This document shows positions 13,812 through 25,689 of a stretch of 64,000 bases of DNA, piece after piece. The position numbers were made by a program, and so were the translations under genes. The notes under the pieces are model-generated. The model searched no databases, was not told the DNA's origin, and saw only the letters and a list, made by a program, of their open reading frames with translations. Within the stretch, counting starts at the first letter, position 1. Each line of letters opens with the position of its first letter. The stretch is from the NCBI GenBank assembly GCA_026413225.1, contig CM048552.1, positions 143,977,053 through 144,041,052 of the forward strand. Reading direction: 5' to 3'. Origin of the DNA: Otis tarda (lineage: Eukaryota; Chordata; Aves; Otidiformes; Otididae).

Positions 13812-14439
13812 TAAAAACATCTTTGTTGGCAACATGAACAGTTGGATAGAGTGCACTCAGTTTGCAGATGACACCAAGCTGTGTGGTGCGGTTGACACGC
13901 TGGAGGGAAGGGATCCCATCCAGAAGGACCTTGACAGGCTGGAGAGATGGGCCCATGCAAACATCATGAAGTTCAACCAGGCCAAGTGTAAGGTCCTGCA
14001 CATGGGTCAGGGCAATCCCAAGCACAAATACAGGCTGGACGGAGAATGGATTGAAAGCAGCCCTGAGGAGAAGGACTTGGTAGTGCTGGTAGATGAGAAG
14101 CTCAACATGAGCTGGCAATGTGTGCTTGCAGCCCAGAAAGCCAACTGCATCCTGGCCTGCATCAAAAGAGACATGGCCAGCAGGTCGAGGGAGGTGATTC
14201 TGCCCCTCTATGCCGCTCTGGTGAGACCCCACCTCGAGTACTGCATCCAGCTCTGGAGCCCCCAGCATGAGATGGACACGGACCTGCTGGAGTTAGTCCA
14301 GAGGAGGGCCACAAAGATGATCGGAGGGCTGGAGCACCTTTCCTGTGAGGACAGACTGAGAGAACTGGGGCTGTTCAGTCTGGAGAAGTCTCCAGGAAGA
14401 CCTTATAGTGGCCTTCTAGAAGTGAAAGGGGGCTTATAG
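13812..14439 (+). pseudogene. CR1 ORF2 reverse transcriptase C-terminal fragment
   Basis: The open frame encodes the end of the CR1 reverse transcriptase, the enzyme that copies element RNA into the nicked target. The FADD metal-binding box is kept (FADDTKLCG), followed by the thumb and C-terminal landmarks [34 protein letters not shown] and [10 protein letters not shown]. Everything upstream (endonuclease and most RT palm motifs) is missing. After FSLEK the frame shifts: bases of the usual AAGAGGAGGCTCC stretch are missing near 14388, so the true C-terminus is replaced by an unrelated tail ending at 14439. It cannot encode a working enzyme. Confidence 0.92.
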
Positions 14440-14750
14440 GAAAGACAAGGAGAAACTTTTAGCAGGGCCTGTTGTGATAGGACAAAGGGTAATGGTTTTA
14501 AACGAAAAGAGAGTAAAATTAGATTAGACATAAGAAAGACATTTTTTACAATGAGGGTCATAGAACACTGGAACAGGTTGCTCAAAGAGGTGGTAGACGC
14601 CCCATCCCTGGAAACATTCAAGGCCAGGTTGGAGGGGGCTCTGAGCAACCTGATCTGGTTGGAGATGTCCCTGTTCCTTGCAGGGGGGTTGGACTAGATG
14701 ACCTTTAAAGGTCCCTTCCAACCCTAACCATTCTAAGTTATGATTCTAAG
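13812..14750 (+). mobile_element. 5'-truncated CR1 LINE
   Basis: This plus-strand CR1 starts within ORF2, just before the FADD box, and runs through the ORF2 end and 3' UTR. It contains GGTTGGACTAGATGACC and ends in an imperfect ATTCTAAG/ATGATTCTAAG repeat near 14750. The 5' boundary is placed where ORF2 homology begins (AACATCTTTGTTGGC, equivalent to AATATCTTCATCAATGAC in better copies). It sits in otherwise unique sequence. Confidence 0.95.
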
Positions 14751-17700
14751 TTGCTGAAATCATTACTGCCCTTGAAAGACTGTGTTAGATATTAAAAAAT
14801 ACGGCATTGTAGATCAGGTTACTTCCTTCCTAATGGCTCTGTTTGCAGTGGCTTGAGGATGCTTACGGACCGTGTAAGATTTCTTAAGTTTGTAATCTTC
14901 CCTACAGAGAAAAGTTCCTACTTCTTTTTCTTCAAATATTGGAATTCTGACATTAAAACGAGATATAAATCACAGTATACAGGATAGATTTTTAAGTCCC
15001 CTTCCGTCTTGCAAGACTAATGTAGCTTTCTATAACACTGACAGTGAAGTATCCATGTAAGGACAATGATTTGGCATCTCACACAAAAGAGACATTTTCC
15101 ATTTTTTCAAATGTATCGTGTAAGGCTCTCCACAGATTGTAAAATGCACATCCTTGCATCCATTATGCTTGCTTCAGCTATTTCCAGAATTATTTAATGA
15201 CTAAGATTTACTTGCTTTACTTCATTAAAATGCTGGAAATCAGGGCAACAAGCTCAGAGAAATGTTGCCAGTGCTCACTGCTTGTGCTTCTAACCCTTTC
15301 TCCTCACACTTGAATGAGCTCTGCTTGTTCCCTCTGTTTGTTGTCATTGTTCTGTGTTTTGGTGGACACCTGGGCCAGGAAAAAAAAAGCATAGAAGAAA
15401 GAGGGCAAAATCAGGTCACAGCTGAACAAAGAAAATCTGTGAAACAATAGTGTATGAAGTAACAGTGAATTATATGTTAATTAAACTTCCCTGTATGTTT
15501 TAGCTTTATAGCATAGTATATATTTTAACATTTGTCTAGATACGTTGTTCTCGTCACTATAACAGCAATGACCTTACAAACATTTAAAAAAAGGGATAAC
15601 TAGGGAAAGTTATTTCTGGCAAAGAAATAGAGTAGAAGTTTGAAAAACGGTCAATAATTCAGGCTTTATGGCCTGTGTCTGACAAGGAAAACCACAGCAT
15701 GGGCAGTGGCACAATGACGTTTCTGGAAGGTCAGGTGTTTCCATGGACTGCTTAAACTCATTCTGGCTCAGCTTTGGAGAGAAAGTCTAGTCTTGAAACA
15801 GGAGTGTAATTAACACCTTTGCCTCTTGATTTCTGGCTTGTGACATAAGAACTCATAGAACTGAAAACTCTCTCTAGATAAATAATCTATAGCACTAGAT
15901 TCCCTGGAGCCTTTTTAAGATGCTCGTGCCCTTTGAAGAAGGGAAAAATGCTATTAAATAAAAATGAGGTTGTTTGTATTTATTTTGCAACAGAAGACAC
16001 AAGGCAGCGAAGAACTTGACTCCTGACATTTTCTCTGTTAGAAATGAACAAATCATTCAATCTTGTTCACAGAAAGTGGAAAGAGGTGAAGTGTCTGAAG
16101 AACTCACCGAAGGAATTATAAATTTGCAGTGAATAAAAGTGTGCTATACAAATAAAGCAACAATATCTTTCTTTCTTTGCTCTTAGGTCATTATGGACAG
16201 TTACATAAAGCACAAAAGTGGTGTCACTGGACTGATGATCTATTTTTTTCATGTACTTCTGGAAGCTACTATGAGTCATGCTGACATCTTCTCTGGGTTA
16301 TTATTGCATTGACAAATTCTGTGATATATCAGGATTTTCAAATGGGTCTGTGGAGACACATGCTAGTTATGAACTCGTATTTCAGAAACTGATTCATTAA
16401 ATAATGAGAAAAGTGTATTTTCTTAGCATATCTTGTGCAAAATCTGTCACAGAAACTGTTGATAGATGTGATAAAGGTAAGGAACTAATGCCTCAATTTT
16501 ATCCTGGAAATTCTTGCATAGGCTTGAGAAGATGCCCAGTTTGTGCTGAATGTTGGCATTTCTGTGTATCCTGCTCCACGCTCAGACAAATGGGTTGTAT
16601 CTGATTTGTAATGGTGGGAGACAGTAATAAGAAGTCTAAAATCAGTTCTAACATGGATTTATCAATCAGTAATACTAGGAAGAGAGGGTTTTCTAAAATC
16701 GTATATCAGCTCTTTCAGAAAAAGCCTGAAAGAGAGGGGACTTTGGTGTGGAGGTTAAATACTTGAGCAGCCTACACTGAGTGATTTATTGGTGACTTGT
16801 GAAGTGCCAACACTAGGACACCATGGTTAAAGAAGAGCTAAACAAGAATAATAAACAAAAAGAACCAAATCCCATGTTTTTTATCATAAATGGGTGCTTA
16901 GCCAAAATGTATGCCTCTCAGAATCCTTACAGTGATGTCAAACTGATTCAATCTATCTTGATTATTTTTTTTTCATAGAAAAATTCTGACAGATTCTAAG
17001 AGATCGCATAGTGCATCTGCAAGGTGCAGGAGGATTCGTACAGAAAATTTATAACGTACTTCAGACGACTTCAAGGAAGAGCTCTTAAATGCTCTTAGAC
17101 AGTTTTATGTGAAGGTTAATAATCGATAAAAGGTTGTCATGAATTAATTGCAAACATGAAAATAACTACTCTCTTTATTTTAGCTTATCAAGGAGATGAC
17201 ATGCTCTATTTCTGCTCCAAAGCTCCCCAAATAGTGATGTGACACTTAAACGGAAATGTGAGCCTTCTTTGGAGAACTGAACTAGCGTGCAGGCCTTGTT
17301 CTGGCCTTTGGCCCCTAAAACGGAGGATTTTTTCTGAGGACAGATACAGTTTTGTTAAAACATCTGAAAAATAAATTTTGAACAATAAATTTTAGCAACA
17401 TGATTTCTACTAAGTAAAGTCAGGCTTCTTTGATTATAAAACTGAAGAGATAATTGTGTTCTTAGGGAAAGAATAATATTAGTAGCTAAGGCTAAAAGTA
17501 CATTTTAATTCAACTATCTATTGAGACATATATGCCACCTTATACAAGATTTTAATTTTGTGCTGTGTGAATGTTCTTATGCAATGGACTCCCTCCTAGC
17601 TCCCTTTCATTAAAAAAGCCCTCCATAAGCATGACTTTTGATCAAAGAGACTAATCAAGGGGTGACAGACAAACCCCATCCATCCGTATCAGATCTAATG

Positions 17701-18389
17701 CTGTGAACTAAGAATCAATGACTCAAATTTGTTTGCACTGTACAAGTACATTAAGGCATTTATTGTCCAAGCACTGTATCCAGATGAATGCCATACTCCA
17801 AACTGCATTTAGATGAAATATGTAATGCACAGTTCAAAGTGCAATGCTTACCTGTGTTCATGTTTTTTGAGACAAACAACAGTTTGTCACTCACACAGGG
17901 AGTTTTTCTAATGACATTAGCATTTTTAGGAGGTTTGAACATGGCCAAGACACTGAAAACAACTGCATTGACAGGAGTCTGCAACATTAGTTCATTTTTT
18001 TGTATAGATCTATTATTTTCATATTTACAGCTGTAAAAAGCTTTTCTCTGTTTAAATAACTATTTGATTCTGGATGGCTGAACTTACCACTTGAGTGAGG
18101 TCAGCTGGAGAGGAGTAGTCTTTTTTCTTTTTAAGGTTACAATAATATACTCATTGGTTTGTGTAAACTCACTTCATGCATCTTAGTGATGCCAATGAAA
18201 ATACATTATTGGCTCAGCTTTTTAATTTGCAGAAAATGTTGAATTGATATAAGCTAAAGTAATTTATATTTTTTTTCCATGAAACACTAACTCTCCCAAT
18301 TTGCTGATGCAGTGGGATGCCTCCACCCTATAAACCCCTCATATTACCTCACTCCTTCCTGTGAACCTCAGAAGTGCCACACCGTACCA

Positions 18390-18610
18390 CACTCCTGCTG
18401 CAGAGCCAGTGAGATGCCCCAGTGCCAGGTGTGAGCTGGGCACCGTGAGATGGGGGAGCAAATTCTGGGGCTGCCCTGCCCAACCTTTGCTGTTGCACTG
18501 TGGCCCTGCCCTTAGCAAGGGCACAGTGCAGCGAGGCTCTGCCAGACACAGTGGCTGACCTGTGCCTCCAGCTGACCTGAAATCAGGAGTGGGAAGTAGG
18601 GCTTGCAGCT
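18390..18610. other. GC-rich patch of unknown origin
   Basis: About 220 bases are clearly richer in G and C than the surrounding AT-rich DNA, with CTGC/CAG-like words and frames open on both strands (for example 18339-18650 minus and 18361-18558 plus). I do not recognise a repeat family or a protein. It may be a degraded transposon, an old exon or a small GC island. Confidence 0.4.
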
Positions 18611-20040
18611 TCTGGCTCTTTTCCCGTATAGAGACAGGAGAGACAGGCATGCCATTTTATCCCATTTGTAAGCTTATTCTGCTCAATCTGAAATTTATCC
18701 AGGGCCTTCTCCCACCTTTCCCTCCTCACAGTTTGCTCCTGAGTATCGCTGTTCCTGTATTTAAGATCATTCTCCCAACTTACAGTCTCACTCTGCTCAT
18801 GGTCAGTTTAAATCCATCTGTTACTTGTGCCAATGTTGTCCTGTCTTCCTTACAGGTCCTTCTGCCTCTCTGGTAAGCTTTCACCATCATTCCTCCAGGC
18901 CTAGACTTCATCAGAACAGATCAATCAATTATTCTAATCTCCTCTTGGATAATATAATTTTCACTCTCTATCTTAGCATCTCCATCTGCATCTTTTCCAA
19001 ATTCAGTTTATCTTTTGTAATCCTAGCTGGCAAGAAGTGTATGTATTTAATGAATTGTGTAACCAGTACTGCAATAGCACTTATATTTCTCTGTCTCCTT
19101 AAACATCTTAAGACACCATTTATCTTTATTATATGTAAACTTGCATTGATTGCACATAATTATGGTATCAGTGAAGAGACTTTCCAGAGCTTTGTCCCTG
19201 GCTCCCTTCCTACTATGGAGTTCATCTTTTTGTGAGAGATGGAGACGTGAAACTGTCCTATGTCTTGCAATATTTGTCTTGTCCAATAGAAAGAAATAAA
19301 TGATTAAGGAGAACTACAGCTTACAATTTTCTGGGCAAATATACTTGTAGAGTTACGGTGATAAAAGTAATAAAAAATCTATTGAAAAAAATGCTTCCTA
19401 ATAGCTTCCAAAAACCTCACAAACACTTTAAAGAAACTTGAATAATAATTACCGTGGAAAATGGGGAAAAGAGGATGCAGTAAAAATGGCATAATGATCA
19501 CTTGCTAATTTTGATTACTCATCTCACTGGCTAATTGACCCTGTGCATATTTCTCTGTGTTAATCACCATGCATTGTATGTCATAATAGCTAAGAAGACC
19601 AGCATTTTTTATATTGCTATTTTTAGTAGGCTTTACAGGGTAACGTTTGAATTATTTGATAACCAGTAAAATATCTTTCTGTCAGAGGAATTTTTTTTTT
19701 TTCTTGCCTGGTTAATTGTGTGTAGCACAAGGAAAACAACGCCACTTGTATTATGACTTACACTTGTAAGTAATGTTCTTTGATTTCCACATGGAGATTA
19801 TCTGACGTTCTGAGTGAAACTGATGGACAGTGAAAAAAAGTATAGCTATCTTTCAAGAACACTAAATATTATTTTGCTTTTATATTACTGGCTTTTTATT
19901 CAAAACTGGGCAGAATAACTGTGGTTTATTGTACCCTGTAGACACACTAAGGATACTTCAACAGATACTGGTGCAAATCTGATATCTAAATCTAGCTGCG
20001 TCTTCAGAATTATATTCTAATTTACTCGAAGTCCACAATT

Positions 20041-20122
20041 TCCAGCTATGTGCAGTTTGTAAGCTGGAGAATGCATTATTGTGACTATATTCAGCAAAAG
20101 CTGGTGAATATAGTCCATAATG
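20041..20122. repeat. Inverted-repeat region with 17-bp imperfect hairpin
   Basis: GACTATATTCA at 20083-20093 is the exact reverse complement of TGAATATAGTC at 20105-20115, with an 11-base loop. Beyond a small internal bulge the arms extend with CATTAT (20074-20079) pairing with ATAATG (20117-20122). Just upstream TCCAGCT (20041-20047) can pair with AGCTGGA (20062-20068). AAGCTGG occurs at 20061-20067 and again at 20098-20104, so alternative folds are possible. Confidence 0.75.
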
Positions 20123-20561
20123 GACTTTTAAAAAATGACTGTAATCCAGTAAAAATAATTCCTTTTGAATGGTGAATCAATATGCACATAGAACTTTGCA
20201 CTAGGAGTGAATCAGTTTCTTTTTGTTTCTGTGAATTGAGAAGTCTAGTAAAACTTTAATGAGTACAAAGTGCACACTGCAAAGCTTTTCTAGGCCCAGT
20301 TTATCTTCTGCAAAAAGGATGGAAACTCAGACCTGATTCTGTAGTGGAAGCGATGAGCTAAAATATGGAATTAGAGGTATGATACTCAAGAAGAAGAAAG
20401 ATGTTTCAGACTACAAATTGTGGTAATGTATCTTCAATCTTTGGCCAAGTGCTCTGCTCTGGGAACTTCCTCACCCATACAGGGACTTGCTCAGAGGGCT
20501 TCTCAATAGACTAACGGGAGGCTCAGTAAGGAAAAGTCATTACCTGGTTACCATTGAGAAA

Positions 20562-21227
20562 TGCCACAGCTTAACCCTGCTTGGGATTAAGCCCTATGCA
20601 GTTGCTTGCTATCCCTCCCCACCCCTCAAGGGAATATGGGAGAGATAATATACCAAAAGACTCAAGATTTGAAGTGAGGACAGGGAGAGATCATTCAAGT
20701 TACCATTACGGGCAAAATAGACTTGACTTGGGGAAAATGAATCCAATTTATTAACAATAAAACCAAAGTAGGGTAATGAGAGAGAAAAAAAAACCCATAT
20801 CTTAAGAATACCTTTCCCCCTCCCTCTTCCCAGGCTAACTTCATTCAAGACTATCTCCACCTCTGCACAGGGCAGATAGGGAATGGGCGTTGCGGTCAGT
20901 TCATCACACATTGTTTCTGCAGCTTCTTCCTCCTCAGGGAAAGAACTCCTCTCAATGCTCCCCTGCTTCAATTTGGGATCCCTTCCACAGACTACAGTCC
21001 TTCATGAACTGCTCTGGTGCGGGTCTTTTCCCATGGGGTGCAGTTCCTTCAGAATGGCTGCCCCAGTGCAGGTTCTTTACAGGCCACAGTCTCGTTTGGC
21101 CATGCGCCTGCCCAGTGTGGGGTCTTCCCCGGGCTGCAGGTGGACAGCCACCCTCACTATGGGCTGCACCATGGGCTGCAGAGGAGTCTTGTCAAGAGCA
21201 ACTTTACTCCTCCCCCTCCTTCTTCAT
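20562..21227 (-). mobile_element. LTR fragment, relative of ERVL-like family B
   Basis: Read on the minus strand this matches the middle and 3' part of the LTRs at 30948 and 54565. It has the segment rich in CTGCAGCCC-type words, GTGATGAACTGACCGC, an AATAAA signal (plus-strand 20747-20752), TTTTCCCCAAGT and GTAATGGTAACTT. The U5 end differs from the other two and terminates in TGTGGCA, so it is a divergent subfamily; the end at 20562 is inferred from the terminal CA. The 5' part of the LTR, with its promoter, is missing. At 21227 it runs directly into a CR1 fragment in the same orientation, so a target duplication cannot be scored. Confidence 0.85.
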
Positions 21228-21577
21228 TGATGAAGATATTAAACAGTACCAGTCCCATTATGGACCCTTGGGGTACACCACTTGTCACCGATCTCCATCT
21301 GGACATTGAGTGGTTGACCACTAACCTCTGGATGCAATTATCCAACCAATTTCTCATCCACTGAACAGTCCACTCATCAAATCCGTATCTCTCCAATTTA
21401 GAGAGAAGGATGTTGTGGGAGACTGTGTCAAAGGCCTTATGTCCAGGTAGACAACATCCATAGCTCTTCCCTTGTCCACTCGTGTAGTCACTCCATCACA
21501 GAAAGCCACTAGGCTTTTCAGGCAGGACTTGCCCTTAGTGAAGTCATGCTAGCTTTCTCGAACCACCTCCTTGTCTA
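21228..21577 (-). mobile_element. CR1 LINE reverse-transcriptase fragment, both ends truncated
   Basis: On the minus strand this encodes part of the CR1 RT palm. Within the frame at 21157-21396 the peptide reads [19 protein letters not shown], then [16 protein letters not shown] and LVLFNIFI. Upstream on the minus strand lie the CTTTGACACAG and GGCAAGTCCTGCCTG landmarks. Frameshifts separate the parts; for example TGGACATAAGGCCTT lacks bases found in intact copies. It stops just before the FADD box, where it meets the LTR fragment. The fragment therefore has neither the normal CR1 3' end nor the 5' region. Confidence 0.9.
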
Positions 21578-23015
21578 ATTAATAATTAGTGGTAATGCAT
21601 GAAAAAAATACATATTGGTTTTAGAAGTCAGAACACATAATGGTGCAAATGTTCCTAACTAGGGAAGTTTTGCATGCTGCAGCGGCTGTGCTAATAACTG
21701 TGCATTGGGGAGCTATTACAATTTTTTTTCCCCTGATCAGCTCTACGTGAAGCACGAACAATTTACTTCCTAAAATTAAGCAAAAAGATTCCTCTAATTG
21801 TGTTGCTTTGAAAGAATATTTACGCAATTAAATGGCCAAGGAGAAAAAAATCTCAATAACTGTCCTTGGTAATAAAGGGATATCTCTACATAAAGTGTTA
21901 GTGAAGAGGCATGCTCCAGGACAGACAGGGACCAGCTATTACCTCTGGTGTTGCCAAGCAACACTTACCTTGCATTCTTAAAATTAAAATTAGTTCTCTT
22001 TCATTTTGCAGAGCAATGGAATTGAAACAGAGCGAACACATAAGCCCTTCAAGTGAAAAAAAGGAGCTGGAACTTTGCATGGTTAGTTACTCTCTGTATA
22101 ATTTAATAATGTACAAGCATTCCTGTTCTGTAGCACAAAGATTCATTTGTTGTGACCACCATTATAACGTGTGAGCAGGTGTGTGTATCAGATGTACCAC
22201 ACCAGTGTTTCTGTATAAATTTATCAATACCAAATTACAAATTCTGCTTTTTTTTTTTTTTTTGCAATCACCAAATTTTTCTGTGCTAGCACAATTATCT
22301 TTCTGTCATGTATCTCATGCTGGACAGGGATTTACAGTGATGATAAGAGGTGGCTAACAAAGCAAAGACAAGAACAGCTGATTACCTCTTATCAGCACCA
22401 TAAGACACCAGCTGCCGCTCAGAGGACCTGCTCCTCCATGGTGTTACCCAAAGAAATCAACTAATGAAGTCCCTGGATGAGGGATATGAATTCATAAACT
22501 AGGTAGATGTCACTTAATATCCTGGAAAATTGAGGTGTAAGGAAAAGACTTTCCTACTGCTGCTTGAGGGATGAGAATGTAGAGCTCTTCAGAGTGAAAG
22601 CTTAGAAGTGGAGCTGAGAGGTGTAACAGAAATATCTCTTAGGGATTCGCAGAAAGGGAGAATATACTACATTCTTTTGCTGCCATTCCATACTGCCTTT
22701 ATGTGCTGAGATGTACTGCTTTGTAGATTTCCTGGAAAAAGGCTACACGATGCATTCACTCCACTAGATCTTGAAGACAGATGTTTTCTTTGCTTTAGAG
22801 GAACACAAGTTGCTCAAGAAATTTGGGAGAGATTTGGGAGATCTGACACTAATGTGAAGATGTAGAAAATTGATCTCTTATCCATTTCTAGGGCCACAAA
22901 ACTAGAAAGAGATCCCAGAAAACCCTCAAAAGCAGGTGATCAGATTCAGCTCTGGATTAAGACACTGAATTCCAGGTACGATAGGTGTCCATATGTGAGA
23001 CAGATGCCTAAGCTT
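21578..23015. other. Unique sequence, one weak exon-like candidate
   Basis: No transposon or known gene. There is a T16 tract at 22248-22263. A possible 70-base exon at 22012-22081 is described under findings and is not claimed here as a gene. Confidence 0.5.
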
Positions 23016-23284
23016 TGCCCTTGCGGCCCAGAAGACCAACCGCATCCTGGGCTGCATCAAGAGAAGTGTGGCCAGCAGGTCAAGGGAGGTGATTTGGCCC
23101 CTCTACTCTGCTCTTGTGAGACCCCACATGGAGTACTGCGTCCAGTTCTGGAGCCCCCAACATAAGAAGGACATGGACCATTTGGAGAGGGTCCAGAGGA
23201 GGGCCACAAAGATGATAAGATGGACTAGATGACCTTTGAAGGTCCCTTCCAACCCTAACCATTCTGTGATTCTATGATTCTAAG
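23016..23284 (+). mobile_element. CR1 LINE fragment with internal deletion
   Basis: From 23016 to about 23218 the sequence is CR1 ORF2 (GCATCCTGGGCTGCATCAAG, GAGTACTGCGTCCAGTTCTG, AGGAGGGCCACAAAGATGAT). It then jumps directly to the last 65 bases of the element, TGGACTAGATGACCTTTGAA followed by the ATTCTGTGATTCTATGATTC tail. The ORF2 end and most of the 3' UTR, present in the other copies here (about 450 bases), are absent. The flanking parts are well preserved, so the deletion is distinct from general decay. Confidence 0.95.
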
Positions 23285-25113
23285 CTCCTGGGACAGAGCC
23301 AGTACAGGAGATGCACTCTAGTGAATTATCCATCTTGTCCTCCAAGGATGGCTCAGATGTCAACGTTTAGTCATCTGAACGAATGTCTTAAGGCTTCTCT
23401 GTCTTTACTGATCATTTCAGTGGCCTAGTTATAGGTAAACAAGTGAAGATCTAGATCACCACTGACAATAATGAGAACTTAGACATGTAGCATACAGGCT
23501 GATATCTATGTCATAGACACCCAATGATGTCTCAGTCTTAGGCCTAGTGTTCCCCATAGGTGATAATTCAGTTGTCTAAACATTAATATCTACTCCTGTT
23601 ACAGCTCTTTGGAGATGTCCATCTGGCTGTCAGGTGCCATTCCTAGTAGAGACAGCCCTACTCTCACTCCCCTGCCATTTCTGCCAGCCTCACCCACACA
23701 TCTTGGACACTGCATGATTTCTAGAATGGTGCTGGATGTTTCTGTTTAGGCAGCACCCTGGTACCCACTCTCTGAGGGTCCAACCAATGCAATTGTAGAG
23801 CAAATGGTGGGATTCATCTCAACAGACTACAGAGGCGTGAAGTGTAGGAGCGGGTTTCAGTTGCCAACCAAAGCTGTCTATGGTCATTTCAGACACCCAG
23901 TATTATCTGAGATTTCTTCACAGGCCTACAGAAGGACAAGTCTGGAAACAAGGTGATATAACTTAGTAGATTTAAAATGGTAATAGGCGCCTGTGTTTAG
24001 GTAATTGAATCCCATCCTAGGTGTCTATATCTAGGCTAGCCACCCCATACATACTCCTTTTATGGTCTATAGAAGGAAATAGGTCCTATAGAAGTGTGAT
24101 ATGACTTATTCCAATATAAATGTCTGTTCTGCATGGCTCAAAAGTAGACATGCACATTGTAATTGTCTAAAGCAATGCAAGATGAATGCACCTGAAGTTC
24201 CCCATTTAGTTTCATCTTAACTGTGAAGCAAGGATGCCACTAGAAAGTGACACTGCATCTGCATTCTGTTTTCTGAGGAAATACTGCTTAAGGAAAAAAA
24301 AAAAACAACACACAGAGTGTTTTCTTTTAACAATATCAGTACCTGTAACTTGTTCAAAATAGGTATACTTCCACACGAAGGTTTTGTAACTGGTTTTGGT
24401 TCATGCAAAACATAGACTAAAAAACTGCACTGGATGTTTTTGAGTGCAGAGCTAGATCTATTTACTTTGGTAAAGAGGAATAAAGATGTCTAAAGAGGTG
24501 ATAATATGACTCACCTATGGTTTTCATAACTATATAAACATTGCAATTGTGCCAAATACGCACTGCAGAGGTCAATAACCTCCAAACCAGTGATCTAATA
24601 CATCTTAATAGTCTAAGATAGAGTGACATTTCTTATGCTGACGTTATGTCATGCTCTCTGATCTACTGTGTTGCTTGCATTGTTGGTGAAGGTGAAAATT
24701 ATTCCTGATCTCATTAATCTAAAGTTTGCTTCTGTGATGATGTTTAAGCACACCTAATTAGTGAAGTATGAGATGTGAATAACTGAAGCAGTAGAGGGCA
24801 GGATTTCCAGGTGTGAAAAGCTATTCCACCTTTGTATTGCCTGAATGTCATCACAACACCCAGCAGTACTTCTATATGTCAATGTAAATGAAAGACAACA
24901 ATTGTTTATCATAAGCAAAACAAAAAGAGAATTTTTCCTCAGATACAGACAATATAGCCATCACTGTATGACTGGAGGTGACTTTCCACAGGAATTTTTC
25001 AGTTGTTCTGTTAGTTTTCTTCAGAGCCCTATAGAACTTATTCTGAGGTTCAGGTGTGAAACTAAGCAGAACATTTCCACACTGCCAGAAACTATATGGG
25101 GGACTTTCATAAC
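23285..25113. other. Unique sequence, nothing recognised
   Basis: No gene, RNA or transposon recognised. There is an A-rich tract near 24294-24305. Confidence 0.6.
25109..25113. repeat. Left target-site duplication (ATAAC), one mismatch
   Basis: ATAAC precedes the LTR; ATGAC follows at 25690-25694. Four of five bases match, consistent with a 5-bp duplication altered by one later substitution. Confidence 0.65.
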
Positions 25114-25390
25114 TGTACTGGTTTTGGCTGGGATAGAGTTATTTTTTTTTCTTAGTAGCTAGTATGGGATTATATTTTGGATTTGTGCTGAAAATAGCGT
25201 TGATTGATAATTCAGGGATGTTTTAGCTATTGCTGAGCAGTGCTTACACAGAGTGAAGGTCTCTGCTTCTCACATCATCCCACCAACAAGCAGACTGGGA
25301 GTGCACGAGAAGTTGGGAGGGGACACAGTGGGAACAGTTTACTCCAACTGACCAAAGAGATGTCCTATAGCATATGATGTTGTACTCAGA

Positions 25391-25398
25391 CATAAAAG
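25391..25398 (+). promoter_or_regulatory. TATA-like box of LTR at 25114
   Basis: CATAAAAG lies about 280 bases into the LTR, at the position equivalent to TATATAAG in the related copy at 42325. Confidence 0.6.
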
Positions 25399-25566
25399 CT
25401 GGGGATGTTGAGTCTGATGGTGGGGCAGGGGACATTGTTCAGGGACTGGGTCAGCATTAGTTGGTGGTGAGCAATTGTTTTCTTTCACAACACTTAGGTT
25501 TTTTTGGTTTTATTTTTCTCCCTCTTTGTTGTGTTTGAGTTTTTATTCTTACATTTTATTTTAAAT

Positions 25567-25572
25567 AATAAA
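25567..25572 (+). terminator. LTR poly(A) signal
   Basis: AATAAA followed by the conserved ACTGTCTTTATCTCAACCC block that marks the R/U5 region in this LTR group. Confidence 0.65.
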
Positions 25573-25689
25573 CTGTCTTTATCTCAACCCAGGAGTTTTC
25601 TCACTTCCGATTCCTTCTCCCATCCCACTGGAGGAAGTAAGCAGGTGGCTCGGTGATGCTTAGCTGCTGACTGGCATTAAACCATGACA

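Larger units (their letters stand above)
14751..20561. other. Unique AT-rich sequence with one GC-rich patch and a hairpin region
   Basis: No transposon or gene is recognised. Two places stand out: a GC-rich patch around 18390-18610 and a set of inverted repeats at 20041-20122. Both are listed separately. Confidence 0.55.
25114..25689 (+). mobile_element. Solo LTR, ERVL-like, family A relative
   Basis: The element starts TGTACTGGTTTTGGCTGGGA and ends TTAAACCATGACA, giving the TG...CA ends of retroviral LTRs with an imperfect terminal inverted repeat. Inside are a TATA-like CATAAAAG (25391-25398), an AATAAA (25567-25572) and the CTGTCTTTATCTCAACCCAG block shared with the family A LTRs. Near-identical 5-bp flanks (ATAAC/ATGAC) support a single integration. 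No internal retroviral sequence is attached, so it is a solo LTR left by recombination. It diverges from the copy at 42078 in U3 and represents another subfamily. The 5-bp duplication is typical of ERVL-like class III elements; that class assignment is from family knowledge. Confidence 0.92.
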
